Source: Candidatus Microgenomates bacterium (GTDB lineage Bacteria > Patescibacteriota > Microgenomatia > UBA1406 > GWC2-37-13). From it: DNA of 60,568 bases. Under the pieces are notes generated by a model. It saw only the letters and a list, made by a program, of their open reading frames with translations. It was not told the DNA's origin and ran no database searches. Below, one piece after another: positions 8,747 to 16,578 of this stretch (the stretch's first letter is position 1; each line of letters opens with the position of its first letter). The stretch covers positions 1 through 60,568 of the forward strand of contig JAHFKS010000002.1 of assembly GCA_023245215.1 (NCBI GenBank). The letters run 5' to 3'. Made by a program: the position numbers and the translations under genes.

Positions 8747-10063
8747 ATGCCGCTACCATTAGTCTTTGATTTTTATAATTCAATCATCCAAGTTCCTGCT
8801 CCTGATACAAGCTTAGATTTGCAGTATCTTATCAATGAAATCCGTGACATCGAAGATGAATTAGAGCCCGGAATGGGTTATTCGAAGATTGCCGATGCTG
8901 CCGGAAAGTTCGACCTCGGCGGCGGAGTATTTACCGCCATTACCGTCAAACTTCTTGATAACTGGCGTGTCCGTTTTGAAGCGCGCGGCGGCCCGGACAC
9001 TATTCAAATGACAATAATTAATGGTAATCTCGTTGGTGGACCAGGCGGAAATCCGATTGCTCCGTCAGCTTACACTCAAGTCGTCCAACTTTCTTCCGCA
9101 GCTGGAACCATTGCTACACCATCAACTTCAAGCGAAAATATCAATATTAAATATCTTCTGGCTTCTATGGGGTCAAACCAAAGAGCCCTCGGCGACATTT
9201 TTTACTGGGATCCGGTTTCTGGAAACGATGCTAATAATGGTCTAACGCCGACAACGGCAGTGAAAACTTTTGCTCAAGCCCATACTTTGGTGACTAGCGG
9301 CGCCAACGACGTTATCTTCTGCCTTGCTTCTGACGCATCAGGAATAACAACGACAACCGAACTGTTAAACATTACAAAAAATAATGTCAAAATCAGAGGA
9401 CCAGGAGACATTTTTAAGATAATTCCTACGGCAACTTCAGCTGACACAATAACCATTGCCGCAGATAACGCCGAAATTACCGGGTTGTCAATATCAACAG
9501 CCGGTACCGGAACGAGAAATGCCATTTCAGTAACCGGAAATAATGCCTTTGTCCAGGACTGCTGGATAACCCAAGTTCAAGGGCACGGCGTCAGTTTGAC
9601 CAACTCAAATTCGAGCATCATCACCCTTTCAGTCATCGAACACTGCGGCCTGTCAGGAACAGGCAACGGCGTCAATTTAGGAAATTCCGTCAGCCAAACT
9701 ATGCTATCCAAATGTATTATTTTCGACAACGTCAATGGTGTAAATATATCCGGAACAACTCTGGCCGACAACGTGATGGAAAATAATCTGATTTATAAAC
9801 ACAGCGCTTACGGAGTGAATATCGGAAGCGGTATTTTGAGGAGCATTTTGAGAAGCGGAAATACTTTCAACAAAAACACAAGCGGAAATATCCAGGATGC
9901 CGGAACCGACACATATATTGAAACTCAGGCCGGCGGCGCTTCGGCGACCGAGATTGCCGACGCGGTCTGGGACGAAGTCCTATCGACACATACGACTTCG
10001 GGTACGGCCGGAAAGAATTTGAAAGACGCAAAAGTCAAAGCCACCCTGGCTTCATTGAAGTAA
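8747..10063 (+). CDS. Parallel beta-helix, phage-tailspike-like protein
   Basis: 438 residues. The N-terminus (MPLPLVFDFYNSIIQVP, then a short helix and an IPV-type beta region) resembles capsid or baseplate attachment domains of phage appendages. Residues about 150-390 read as a right-handed beta-helix: a DPVSGNDANNGLTPTTAVKTFAQA entry strand, then repeated N-x-V/I-x-G turns (NNVKIRGPGD, DNAEITGLS, NNAFVQDCWI, NSSIITLSVIEHC). The C-terminus has the motif IADAVWDEVLSTHTTSGTAGK, found in tail proteins and, in similar form, in the secreted protein at 12836-15436. There is no signal peptide. A role in sugar binding or host-surface contact is inferred. It converges with the dCache gene after only 3 nt. 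Confidence 0.7.
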   Translation: MPLPLVFDFYNSIIQVPAPDTSLDLQYLINEIRDIEDELEPGMGYSKIADAAGKFDLGGGVFTAITVKLLDNWRVRFEARGGPDTIQMTIINGNLVGGPGGNPIAPSAYTQVVQLSSAAGTIATPSTSSENINIKYLLASMGSNQRALGDIFYWDPVSGNDANNGLTPTTAVKTFAQAHTLVTSGANDVIFCLASDASGITTTTELLNITKNNVKIRGPGDIFKIIPTATSADTITIAADNAEITGLSISTAGTGTRNAISVTGNNAFVQDCWITQVQGHGVSLTNSNSSIITLSVIEHCGLSGTGNGVNLGNSVSQTMLSKCIIFDNVNGVNISGTTLADNVMENNLIYKHSAYGVNIGSGILRSILRSGNTFNKNTSGNIQDAGTDTYIETQAGGASATEIADAVWDEVLSTHTTSGTAGKNLKDAKVKATLASLK

Positions 10064-10066
10064 TAT

Positions 10067-11026
10067 CTACAAAGACCTAGACCTATCTTCTTGATATATA
10101 AAAAGACGCCAATTAACTAAAGTTATGATAAAAACAACTATAATTATGGCTAAAGCGACTGTTAGATTTCTTCTGAAGTCAGACTCTACCTGTCGATAAA
10201 TGATCGCCTCGGGAATACCAACCAAAATATATTTTTTCTTGCCGCTGGCAACCGGACTAAGTTGGGAATAAGAATAAAGACGAGTTATGCCATCGATCCC
10301 TTTTACCTGAAAGGGTGTCTTATCACCGGCGAGCGCCATCTTTATTTCCTCGACCGAAGACAGGTCTTTACCAACGTATTTTGTACTAGGGTAAGAAGAT
10401 AGCATTATACCTTGTTCGTCAAAAATTTTGATGGTAGACTGCGGTGGTAAAGGTTGAAGTCTGAGAAAATTATTTAGCCAGCTTAAATCTAAAGATATAC
10501 TAACAACCCCTTTAATGACTCCGTCTTCAGATAATACCGGATAGCCGGCAATCCATACAGGAACATTAACCAACCTGCCAATTTGATAATCTCCTAAAGA
10601 TAAATTCCGACTGCTTATCGCATGTACAAAATAACTCCTGTCGGCGATATTGATCGGTTTTGTAAGAGGAACGGCGCTGCAAAAAACGTTTCCTTGCAAA
10701 TCAGATACAAATAAATTTTTATACAAAGGATACTGTTTAAGAAGTTTTGCGAACAGTTGGTCGCATTTTGTCACATCATGATTTTGCACCTCGGACAATT
10801 TAGAAAGAGTAATCAAAAGATATTCTGTTCTTGACGTTATATTCTGTTCTGACACGACAATTTCCTTAACGATATTATTTACGTCTGTTTTGGCAGATTG
10901 GATTGCTTCTTCTCTTTGACCTAAATTCATGTAGAAAACCAGTCCAACTAAAGGAATTAAAGAATAAACTAAAACAAAAAGAGCCGCCTTCAAAATTTTA
11001 CCCCTGTGTTTCACTAATCTTTCCAT
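10067..11026 (-). CDS. Membrane-bound dCache-like sensor without output domain
   Basis: About 319 residues from ATG 11026. TM1 (KAALFVLVYSLIPLVGLVFYM) and TM2 (ALAIIIVVFIITLVNWRLF) flank a periplasmic-type domain. That domain has double-Cache features: FVSDLQGNVFCS, an RSYF-x-HAI segment, a GVVSISLDLSWLN strand and an IKIFDEQGIMLSS strand. Such sensors usually feed a histidine kinase, GGDEF or chemoreceptor domain, but here the protein stops 9 residues after TM2. A frame extending further upstream to 11050 exists, but TATACT overlapping its first codons, with the ATG at 11026 six nt later, favours the shorter leaderless start. It either signals through a partner or is truncated. Confidence 0.65.
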   Translation of the reverse strand: MERLVKHRGKILKAALFVLVYSLIPLVGLVFYMNLGQREEAIQSAKTDVNNIVKEIVVSEQNITSRTEYLLITLSKLSEVQNHDVTKCDQLFAKLLKQYPLYKNLFVSDLQGNVFCSAVPLTKPINIADRSYFVHAISSRNLSLGDYQIGRLVNVPVWIAGYPVLSEDGVIKGVVSISLDLSWLNNFLRLQPLPPQSTIKIFDEQGIMLSSYPSTKYVGKDLSSVEEIKMALAGDKTPFQVKGIDGITRLYSYSQLSPVASGKKKYILVGIPEAIIYRQVESDFRRNLTVALAIIIVVFIITLVNWRLFIYQEDRSRSL

Positions 11027-11157
11027 AAAATCAGTATACATCTTTATCAAAAAGTGTTGTAAGACTTGCTCTTTCCTCTTGCATTTTGTCCTGACAGTAT
11101 TATATGATTAATTGATACTGTAAATTAAAAAAATACTTAAAGGAGGTGAAAAAATAA

Positions 11158-11307
11158 ATGGCAGGAATCGGAACAAAAGAAATTATCCTCATCGCGATCG
11201 TTTTATTAATCCTTTTCGGAAGTCAAAAAATCGTTGAGTTCGCCCGTGGTTTGGGAGAGACAAAAAAAGAGTTGAAAAAAGTCAAGAAAGAGCTTGGTGG
11301 AGAGTAA
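11158..11307 (+). CDS. tatA: TatA-like twin-arginine translocase subunit 1
   Basis: 49 residues: a short N-terminal MAGIGTKEIILIAIVLLILFG transmembrane helix, the hinge SQKIVEFARGLGE and an amphipathic Lys/Glu helix. This is the classic TatA/E pattern for the pore that moves folded proteins across the membrane. A strong AGGAGGTGA ribosome binding site precedes the ATG. It is the first gene of the tatA-tatA-tatC-tatA cluster. Confidence 0.85.
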   Translation: MAGIGTKEIILIAIVLLILFGSQKIVEFARGLGETKKELKKVKKELGGE

Positions 11308-11344
11308 AATCTAATTTATCAATTAATACCTGGGGGTGAATAAA

Positions 11345-11485
11345 ATGTTTGCTAATATCGGGTCGACGGAAATTATTATTGTCTGTCTTATCATAATTTT
11401 TCTATTTGGCGCCAAAAAGATCCCCGAATTCATTCGAGGAGTAGGTGAAGCTATTAAAGAATTCCGCAAGGCATCAAAAGACTAA
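11345..11485 (+). CDS. tatA: TatA-like twin-arginine translocase subunit 2
   Basis: 46 residues: MFANIGSTEIIIVCLIIFLFG, then AKKIPEFIRGVGEAIKEF and a short basic tail. It keeps the F-G hinge and amphipathic helix of TatA. GGGGGTGA lies upstream. It lies 37 nt after the first tatA and 9 nt before tatC. Confidence 0.85.
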   Translation: MFANIGSTEIIIVCLIIIFLFGAKKIPEFIRGVGEAIKEFRKASKD

Positions 11486-11494
11486 GCCAAAATT

Positions 11495-12217
11495 ATGAAA
11501 GAATCTTCTTTAGAGCTGCAAGCCATCATCACACGTTACATGCCTTATTTAATGGAAATCAGAAAGCGGCTTTTGTTCATAGCCGCTTTGTTTTTGATTG
11601 GTGCAACGGTTGGTTTCATATATTTTGAGCCCATAATTAAAACAGTGATGAAATTTTATGACCTCAAAGGCCTGAATATTGTCTTTACTTCTCCGTTTCA
11701 GTTCATAAACTTGTCAATAGATGCCGCCGTGACAATCGGCATCATCGTTGTTTTTCCGGTTATTTTATACCAATTATTATCGTTCCTTAAACCGGCTTTA
11801 AAAGAAAAAGAATACCGATTAGTTATTTCTTCTGTTCCTACCAGCTTATTTCTTTTTTTGGTCGGTTTTGGCTTTGGAAGCTGGATTATGAAGTTTGTCG
11901 TTTCTGTCTTTTCGCAACAATCAAGCGAACTTCATATCCAGAATCTCTGGGATATCCAGAATTTTCTCGAAAATATATTCTTGACTTCACTGTTAATGGG
12001 TATTCTTTTTCAGTTCCCGGTCATTCTCACGCCACTCATCAGGCTAAAAGTGATTAAATATTCTACTATCGTCAATTGGAGGCTGCCAATTTATGTCATA
12101 CTATTAATTTTTACAATTATGATGCCTCCGACAGACATCCTTTCTGACTGCCTGATTTTTTTTCCGCTTGCTTTTTTGTTCGAAATTACACTATTATTAA
12201 ATAGAAGGTATAGATAG
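11495..12217 (+). CDS. tatC: Sec-independent translocase TatC
   Basis: 240 residues with six predicted TM helices. It shows the TatC N-terminal pattern (YLMEIRKRLLFIAALFLIG), the FTSPFQFINLSID first-loop element (family consensus P-x-E-x-F with Glu replaced by Phe/Gln here), the LYQLLSFLKPALKEKEYR cytoplasmic loop, and FQFPVILTPLIRL. TatC is the receptor for twin-arginine signal peptides. It is encoded with three TatA-like genes, so this organism can export folded, probably cofactor-bearing, proteins. Normal length for the family. Confidence 0.9.
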   Translation: MKESSLELQAIITRYMPYLMEIRKRLLFIAALFLIGATVGFIYFEPIIKTVMKFYDLKGLNIVFTSPFQFINLSIDAAVTIGIIVVFPVILYQLLSFLKPALKEKEYRLVISSVPTSLFLFLVGFGFGSWIMKFVVSVFSQQSSELHIQNLWDIQNFLENIFLTSLLMGILFQFPVILTPLIRLKVIKYSTIVNWRLPIYVILLIFTIMMPPTDILSDCLIFFPLAFLFEITLLLNRRYR

Positions 12218-12261
12218 TTAAATTGTTTTAATATCAGATATAAGGGGGTGAAGAAAGTTTT

Positions 12262-12435
12262 ATGCTAAATAATATCGGTACCACAGAAATAGTCGTCATC
12301 GCTTTAGTAATTTTGGTTTTCTTCGGAGGCAAAAAATTGCCTGAATTAGCCAAAGGATTAGCTGACGCAATCCGTGAGTTTAAGAAATCGGCCAGCGACG
12401 ATGATGAAGACAATGGAAAGAAAAAGAGCAAATAA
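12262..12435 (+). CDS. tatA: TatA/TatB-like subunit 3
   Basis: 57 residues: MLNNIGTTEIVVIALVILVFFG, GKKLPELAKGLADAIREFKKS, then an acidic DDDED stretch and a Lys tail. The longer acidic tail distinguishes it from the other two and may specialise it (TatA versus TatB-like); that is inference. A GGGGGTGA site precedes it. Its 3' end overlaps the start of the PrsW-like gene by 23 nt. Confidence 0.8.
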   Translation: MLNNIGTTEIVVIALVILVFFGGKKLPELAKGLADAIREFKKSASDDDEDNGKKKSK

Positions 12436-12850
12436 AATTGATGATAACAAAATACTTATAATTATTTTGTCACCATTAATGGCGCTTATGGCGCCATTTT
12501 TGGTCTGGCCGATCGAATATTTTTTTCCCTACCCTTATCTGGTTGAAGAGCTTATCAAAGGCATCTTTGTCTATTTTATTTTGCCTATCCCTGATAAATT
12601 CAGGCGGATAAAACTGGCAGTAACAATAGGCGTCCTATTCTCAATTTCTGAAACCATCCTCTATCTTTTCAATTTCTTTATGCTGAAGTCCCTCTCCCCT
12701 ATTTTTCTGCGTTTAATTTTGACGGCTTTTTTGCATGCTCTAACTATGGTAATAATTTTGCTGCCGACTTTTATCAATAAGAAGCTTCTGCCTTTAGGAA
12801 TAATTTTAGGTGTAATTATTCACTACTCCTACAACTTATTTGTCCATTAA
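12413..12850 (+). CDS. PrsW-like intramembrane protease family protein
   Basis: 145 residues from ATG 12413 (an in-frame start at 12374 would lie deep in tatA). About four TM helices carry a spaced set of polar residues: YLVEELIKG (EE-x-x-K), FSISETILY, FLHALTMV and IIHYSYNLF. This order of EE, E, H and H residues in membrane segments matches the PrsW/CPBP-type metalloprotease superfamily. Regulated intramembrane proteolysis is a family-level inference. It is short for PrsW, so activity is unproven. Convergent with, and overlapping by 15 nt, the gene at 12836-15436. Confidence 0.5.
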   Translation: MERKRANKIDDNKILIIILSPLMALMAPFLVWPIEYFFPYPYLVEELIKGIFVYFILPIPDKFRRIKLAVTIGVLFSISETILYLFNFFMLKSLSPIFLRLILTAFLHALTMVIILLPTFINKKLLPLGIILGVIIHYSYNLFVH

Positions 12851-15436
12851 GACAAATTCTTTGGAGACCCAGCCGGCGCCATCCTGAAGTTTAATTTGTA
12901 TCCAACCGTCTTGTTCCTTAACGAACGGATATTTTTCTCCAGCATATACCTTAGCGACAACCGCGCCTTTTGGCGACTCTCTGACCTTTAGAAAATCACC
13001 GGAGAGATCGGCGATTGTAACAGTTTTTTCCCGTTCTTGAATGCCTAAAACTTTTTCTTCTGGTATTGGACTGACAATATTTTCCTGGGCTTTGGCCTCA
13101 ACCTGGACTGATTGGTTGACCGGGCGTCCAACCATCTTGTAAACGGTAAAACTAGTCACCAATGACGTTACAGACCCGAATATAAAGAATATACTGGCGA
13201 AGCGGAACATCTCCGACCGGGTCAGCCCTGATTTGGTCTTTTTTTCCTTTTTGGAAACAGTCTCCCCGGCTGAATCCTCTCTTCCCCTTAGTACTCTCAT
13301 ATAGATTACTAAGAAGACAAATCCGGCCACCATAATGATTATTAATCCCCAAACGGCGACTGCTTGGGCGCCGCCGACAAATCCGGCCATCGAACCAAAT
13401 GATCCGGCCTGGGTAACCAGATCCTCCAGTTTGGCGATCTGGTCTTTGACCGCTTTTATTTCTATCTGCGATTCGTAATAGGTTTTTATTTTTGCTTCAG
13501 GAGTAATGGCTGCTTTCAAATCAACAAGGATTTTATCTAAGGTTACGTCGATGTTACTCTTTATGGTCACTCCCTGACCAAAATATGAGGTTTTCTCCAA
13601 CGGCTTCATCAAATCGTCTGCCTGGCGGCGCAAACTCGCGATTGAATCGCTGGTGATTGTCCATATGTCTGTAACTCGAACGGCGACTACTTTTGATTCG
13701 TCAGGACCCAAAGTAAAAATTCCTTCGACATAGAGCTGTTTTTTGTCAACGTCATAGTTAACTTTTAGGCCATCGTCGACGCTGATAATATCTTCTTTTT
13801 TTATTTCCGCCGGCAGATAGTATTTTAAAGGCACTTCCTGGCTGATTCTTGTTGACGGATTAGTCAAAAGAGTTTTGAAAATGACGCTTCCTTCTTCCAA
13901 CCAGCTGCTGCTAAAAGGTTTCGTCGATTTTCTTGCCAATAAAATTTTATTGGCTTGAATTGTCGCTTTGATTGATAAGACTCTATTTTTCAGTTTCTTG
14001 CTCAAATTATCCTCTGGAAACGAAGATACAAGGGCAATAGACTGGGGCAATTTGTTTATCTTTGCCAGCTTTTCAGCCATATCGTTGGTCTTTTTTTGGA
14101 TTACATCGGGTTGGTATTTATTCCAGTCGGACAATAATTTGTCGGCGTCAGACGAATAAAGATCAAATGTATCAGCCAGTTGTTTTATCTCGTTGATCTT
14201 TCCGTAGAAGGTATTTTTACTTGTTGAATCTTTGGCAGTTCCCAATGTATTTATAAAAGTATTTAATGAATCGCTCAAATTTCCCAAGTCAGTCAGGGCC
14301 ATTTTAGATTTGTCGTCAACGGCCAGTTCGCTTTGGACAATATCAAGGCGGCTTTTTAATGCCACAGCCTGAGTATTGATGCCTTCGGCAATGTCCAAAT
14401 TCCAAAGGTCTTTAATCTGTTTTGAGTTGTCTCCGATTGACGAAGTTAAAGCGGTAATTTCTTTTAAGGCCGAAGCCAGAGTTTTACCGTCTAAACTATT
14501 CCATTTGATGTCAATCATTCCCAGTTTGCTGTCCAATGAGTAGCTGTCGGCAAATAGTTTTGTCAGCAAAACCTGCGATTGATTTAATTTAGATTGCAGA
14601 TTGGCGTCTGATACCTGTTCGAGGGAATTGGTTATGATTGGCTTATTGGCGAGTTTTTCCAAGAGCGACTGGTTATATAACACTTCTGTTTTTAGACTAT
14701 CAACATCGGTTTTTTTTGCTAATGTGCTCGTGTCAATTGAGTTGGTCGTATTGTTATTGGTGGTATAGTTGTTAGTCGTTGTTGAACTGCTGCTACTTGT
14801 TAATGTTCTGGAATTATTACCCCAAATATTGGCGATTAAGTCTCCAAAAGACGACAGAGTTCTTGACGAATAACTCCAGATGTCAGACGGCAGCGTTCCA
14901 AAAGCCGACAATGTCCGTCCGGAATATCCCCAAACCGCTGAAGCTATGTCTGAACCTGAGGGAACGATATTCTGCAAAGCTTCTCCAAAACTGCCCGACT
15001 GGGTATGTGAAGCTCTTGACTCGTCCCAAACGGCTGAAGCTACATCCGTTTTTGTCAGCGCCGAAGCCGTTGCTTCTATTTTAAAACTTTTGTCTAAACA
15101 TAAATATTCTGTTCCCGTTTGACAGCAAAGCTGGGAACGATATAGACCGGCAGATCCGGTCGCTTGAACTTGATACGAATACCAGCCATCAGTCGTGCTA
15201 CTTGTTGTGTCCCCGTTTATAAAAATATCGCCATTTGGATAACGGCTGGTGAATCGACAGGTTGCAGAAGCTATTGGCACGTATGAATCGTCATATAAGA
15301 ATTCACCCACAGTACACGCCGTATCTTTATCGCATTTTTGATATTCATTATAAGCAAGACTTAATTTTGGAGCATAAAATAAGCCTAAAACAAAAAATAA
15401 TACTCCTAATGTTAGTGGTAAAAGTCTATTTTTCAT
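12836..15436 (-). CDS. Secreted, membrane-anchored coiled-coil protein with C-terminal SH3 domain
   Basis: 866 residues. A signal peptide (LLPLTLGVLFFVLGLFYAPKLSLA) is followed by an Ig-like Cys-containing domain. Next come three or four short repeats of the type A-V/D-I-W-x-Y-S-x-R-T-L-S (about 130-230), the first beginning AVWDESRASHTQSG, and a Thr/Asn-rich linker. A long helical, probably coiled-coil region spans about 230-640. Two TM helices follow (AVWGLIIIMVAGFVFLVIYM and SIFFIFGSVTSLVTSFTVY), and an extracellular bacterial SH3 domain ends the protein (DFLKVRESPKGAVVAKVYAGE through DGAGWVSKEFVL). SH3b domains usually bind cell-wall material. It probably links envelope layers or mediates attachment. 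The promoter is about 60 nt upstream, so this mRNA has a leader, unlike many neighbours. Confidence 0.75.
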   Translation of the reverse strand: MKNRLLPLTLGVLFFVLGLFYAPKLSLAYNEYQKCDKDTACTVGEFLYDDSYVPIASATCRFTSRYPNGDIFINGDTTSSTTDGWYSYQVQATGSAGLYRSQLCCQTGTEYLCLDKSFKIEATASALTKTDVASAVWDESRASHTQSGSFGEALQNIVPSGSDIASAVWGYSGRTLSAFGTLPSDIWSYSSRTLSSFGDLIANIWGNNSRTLTSSSSSTTTNNYTTNNNTTNSIDTSTLAKKTDVDSLKTEVLYNQSLLEKLANKPIITNSLEQVSDANLQSKLNQSQVLLTKLFADSYSLDSKLGMIDIKWNSLDGKTLASALKEITALTSSIGDNSKQIKDLWNLDIAEGINTQAVALKSRLDIVQSELAVDDKSKMALTDLGNLSDSLNTFINTLGTAKDSTSKNTFYGKINEIKQLADTFDLYSSDADKLLSDWNKYQPDVIQKKTNDMAEKLAKINKLPQSIALVSSFPEDNLSKKLKNRVLSIKATIQANKILLARKSTKPFSSSWLEEGSVIFKTLLTNPSTRISQEVPLKYYLPAEIKKEDIISVDDGLKVNYDVDKKQLYVEGIFTLGPDESKVVAVRVTDIWTITSDSIASLRRQADDLMKPLEKTSYFGQGVTIKSNIDVTLDKILVDLKAAITPEAKIKTYYESQIEIKAVKDQIAKLEDLVTQAGSFGSMAGFVGGAQAVAVWGLIIIMVAGFVFLVIYMRVLRGREDSAGETVSKKEKKTKSGLTRSEMFRFASIFFIFGSVTSLVTSFTVYKMVGRPVNQSVQVEAKAQENIVSPIPEEKVLGIQEREKTVTIADLSGDFLKVRESPKGAVVAKVYAGEKYPFVKEQDGWIQIKLQDGAGWVSKEFVLMDK

Positions 15437-15497
15437 GTTTGAGGCTTTATTATTTGATAAAAAATCATATCATTATCATTTCATGCCCCATACAATT

Positions 15498-15526
15498 ATA
15501 ATAAGGAGGAAAAAATCGTTTGTCAA
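15498..15526 (-). promoter_or_regulatory. Promoter of the 866-aa secreted protein gene
   Basis: On the minus strand: CCTCTTGACA (-35 core 15526-15521), a 17-nt spacer and TATTAT (15503-15498). It is divergent from the promoter at 15607. The two -35 boxes form an inverted TTGTCAAGAG / CTCTTGACAA pair about 80 nt apart, which could also serve as a shared operator. Confidence 0.6.
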
Positions 15527-15606
15527 GAGGTAAATACTACTGATTATTTATTGAAAATTACATTAAAGAGACTATTTATAATTTATATTGTCATAGTAAT
15601 TATCTC

Positions 15607-15635
15607 TTGACAAGATGAAAAGATTAAGATATGAT
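15607..15635 (+). promoter_or_regulatory. Promoter of the Fic-like gene
   Basis: CTCTTGACA with TTGACA at 15607-15612, a 17-nt spacer and TATGAT at 15630-15635. An ATG at 15631 lies inside the -10 box, so the in-frame ATG at 15646 is the likely start of a leaderless message. Confidence 0.65.
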
Positions 15636-15645
15636 TATTTTGACT

Positions 15646-16578
15646 ATGAAAAGCTTCTTTTACGCCAAATCGCAGGTATTAAACGAACAGATTTCTATCA
15701 TTGAGGATTTAAAAAAGGCGGTTTTATTGAAACCACTGTCTCCTAAAGAAAAAACTAAACTTCGTTGGCTGGCTTTAGTAAAAAGAATCCATACCTCTTT
15801 TTTATTAGCAAATAAAACAGCCACTTTGGAAACTATAAAAAAACTATTCACAACAGCGGGAAAAACTAACTTAACTTATTTGGAAAAGGAAATATTCAAC
15901 TATAAGAAAGCTTTGGATTTTTTATACCAGGACTGGCTTATCAATAATATTCCAATCACGCCCGATGACCTTATACGTCTTTATCGAATTGCTTTCGATA
16001 AAAAACAGCCAATTAATTATCTCGAACTTGAAGAATGCCTTAAATACGTCCAGATTAATACCGAACACCCTATCATTCAGGCCTCTCTGGCAATGATAAT
16101 CATCTTAAGCCTGTCCTCTACTCCTGAAAATGAGCTTTTTTCCTATCTAGTTTTTCTTTTATTTCTTTACAAAAATGGCTATGATTTCCGGCGCCTAGTT
16201 GTTTTCGAAGAATATTTTTTTCAAAATGGAAAAATCTATAAAGAAATGATTACTAAATCTATTAAAAAAGAGAATCTAACCGACTGGCTTGAATACGTCA
16301 GTCAAGCAATGAGCTACCAATTGCAAAAAACTCTGCGCGACATCGACTTTAAAGAAAAAGACCAGGAAGTTAATGCAAACTTTTTTGAATTAAACGACCG
16401 GCAAAAAAACATATTATCTCTATTTGACAGGCCGGATAATAAGATAAGCAACAGAGTTGTCATGAAAAAATTCAAGATTTCTCCCGTAACAGCTTCAAGA
16501 GACCTGTCTAAACTCGTCAACCTCGGCCTACTTTTGACGATCGGCAAAGGAAGATCTACCTACTATATTAAAATCTAA
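15646..16578 (+). CDS. Fic-like protein lacking the catalytic motif, with C-terminal winged helix
   Basis: About 310 residues. The layout follows long Fic proteins: an N-terminal helical region; EHPIIQASLAMIIILS, where active Fic proteins have the helix leading into HPF-x-DGNGR; LLFLYKNGYDFRRLVVFEEYFFQNGKIYKEMI, matching the conserved helix after the active site; LTDWLEYVSQAM; and a winged helix (LNDRQKNILSLFD through VTASRDLSKLVNLGLL and GKGRSTYYI). The HPF-x-DGNGR loop is absent, replaced by SSTPENELFSYLV, so AMP transfer is not expected. DNA or partner binding through the winged helix is the likely surviving role. It ends by overlapping the prepilin peptidase gene tail by 11 nt. Confidence 0.65.
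   Translation: MKSFFYAKSQVLNEQISIIEDLKKAVLLKPLSPKEKTKLRWLALVKRIHTSFLLANKTATLETIKKLFTTAGKTNLTYLEKEIFNYKKALDFLYQDWLINNIPITPDDLIRLYRIAFDKKQPINYLELEECLKYVQINTEHPIIQASLAMIIILSLSSTPENELFSYLVFLLFLYKNGYDFRRLVVFEEYFFQNGKIYKEMITKSIKKENLTDWLEYVSQAMSYQLQKTLRDIDFKEKDQEVNANFFELNDRQKNILSLFDRPDNKISNRVVMKKFKISPVTASRDLSKLVNLGLLLTIGKGRSTYYIKI

Noticed and set aside
1-10063. A complete prophage
   Set aside because: No terminase, portal, capsid, lysis or integrase gene and no attachment repeats are visible; only appendage-like proteins are present in the window.
15646-16578. An active Fic AMP-transferase toxin
   Set aside because: The HPF-x-DGNGR catalytic loop is absent and no antitoxin is adjacent.
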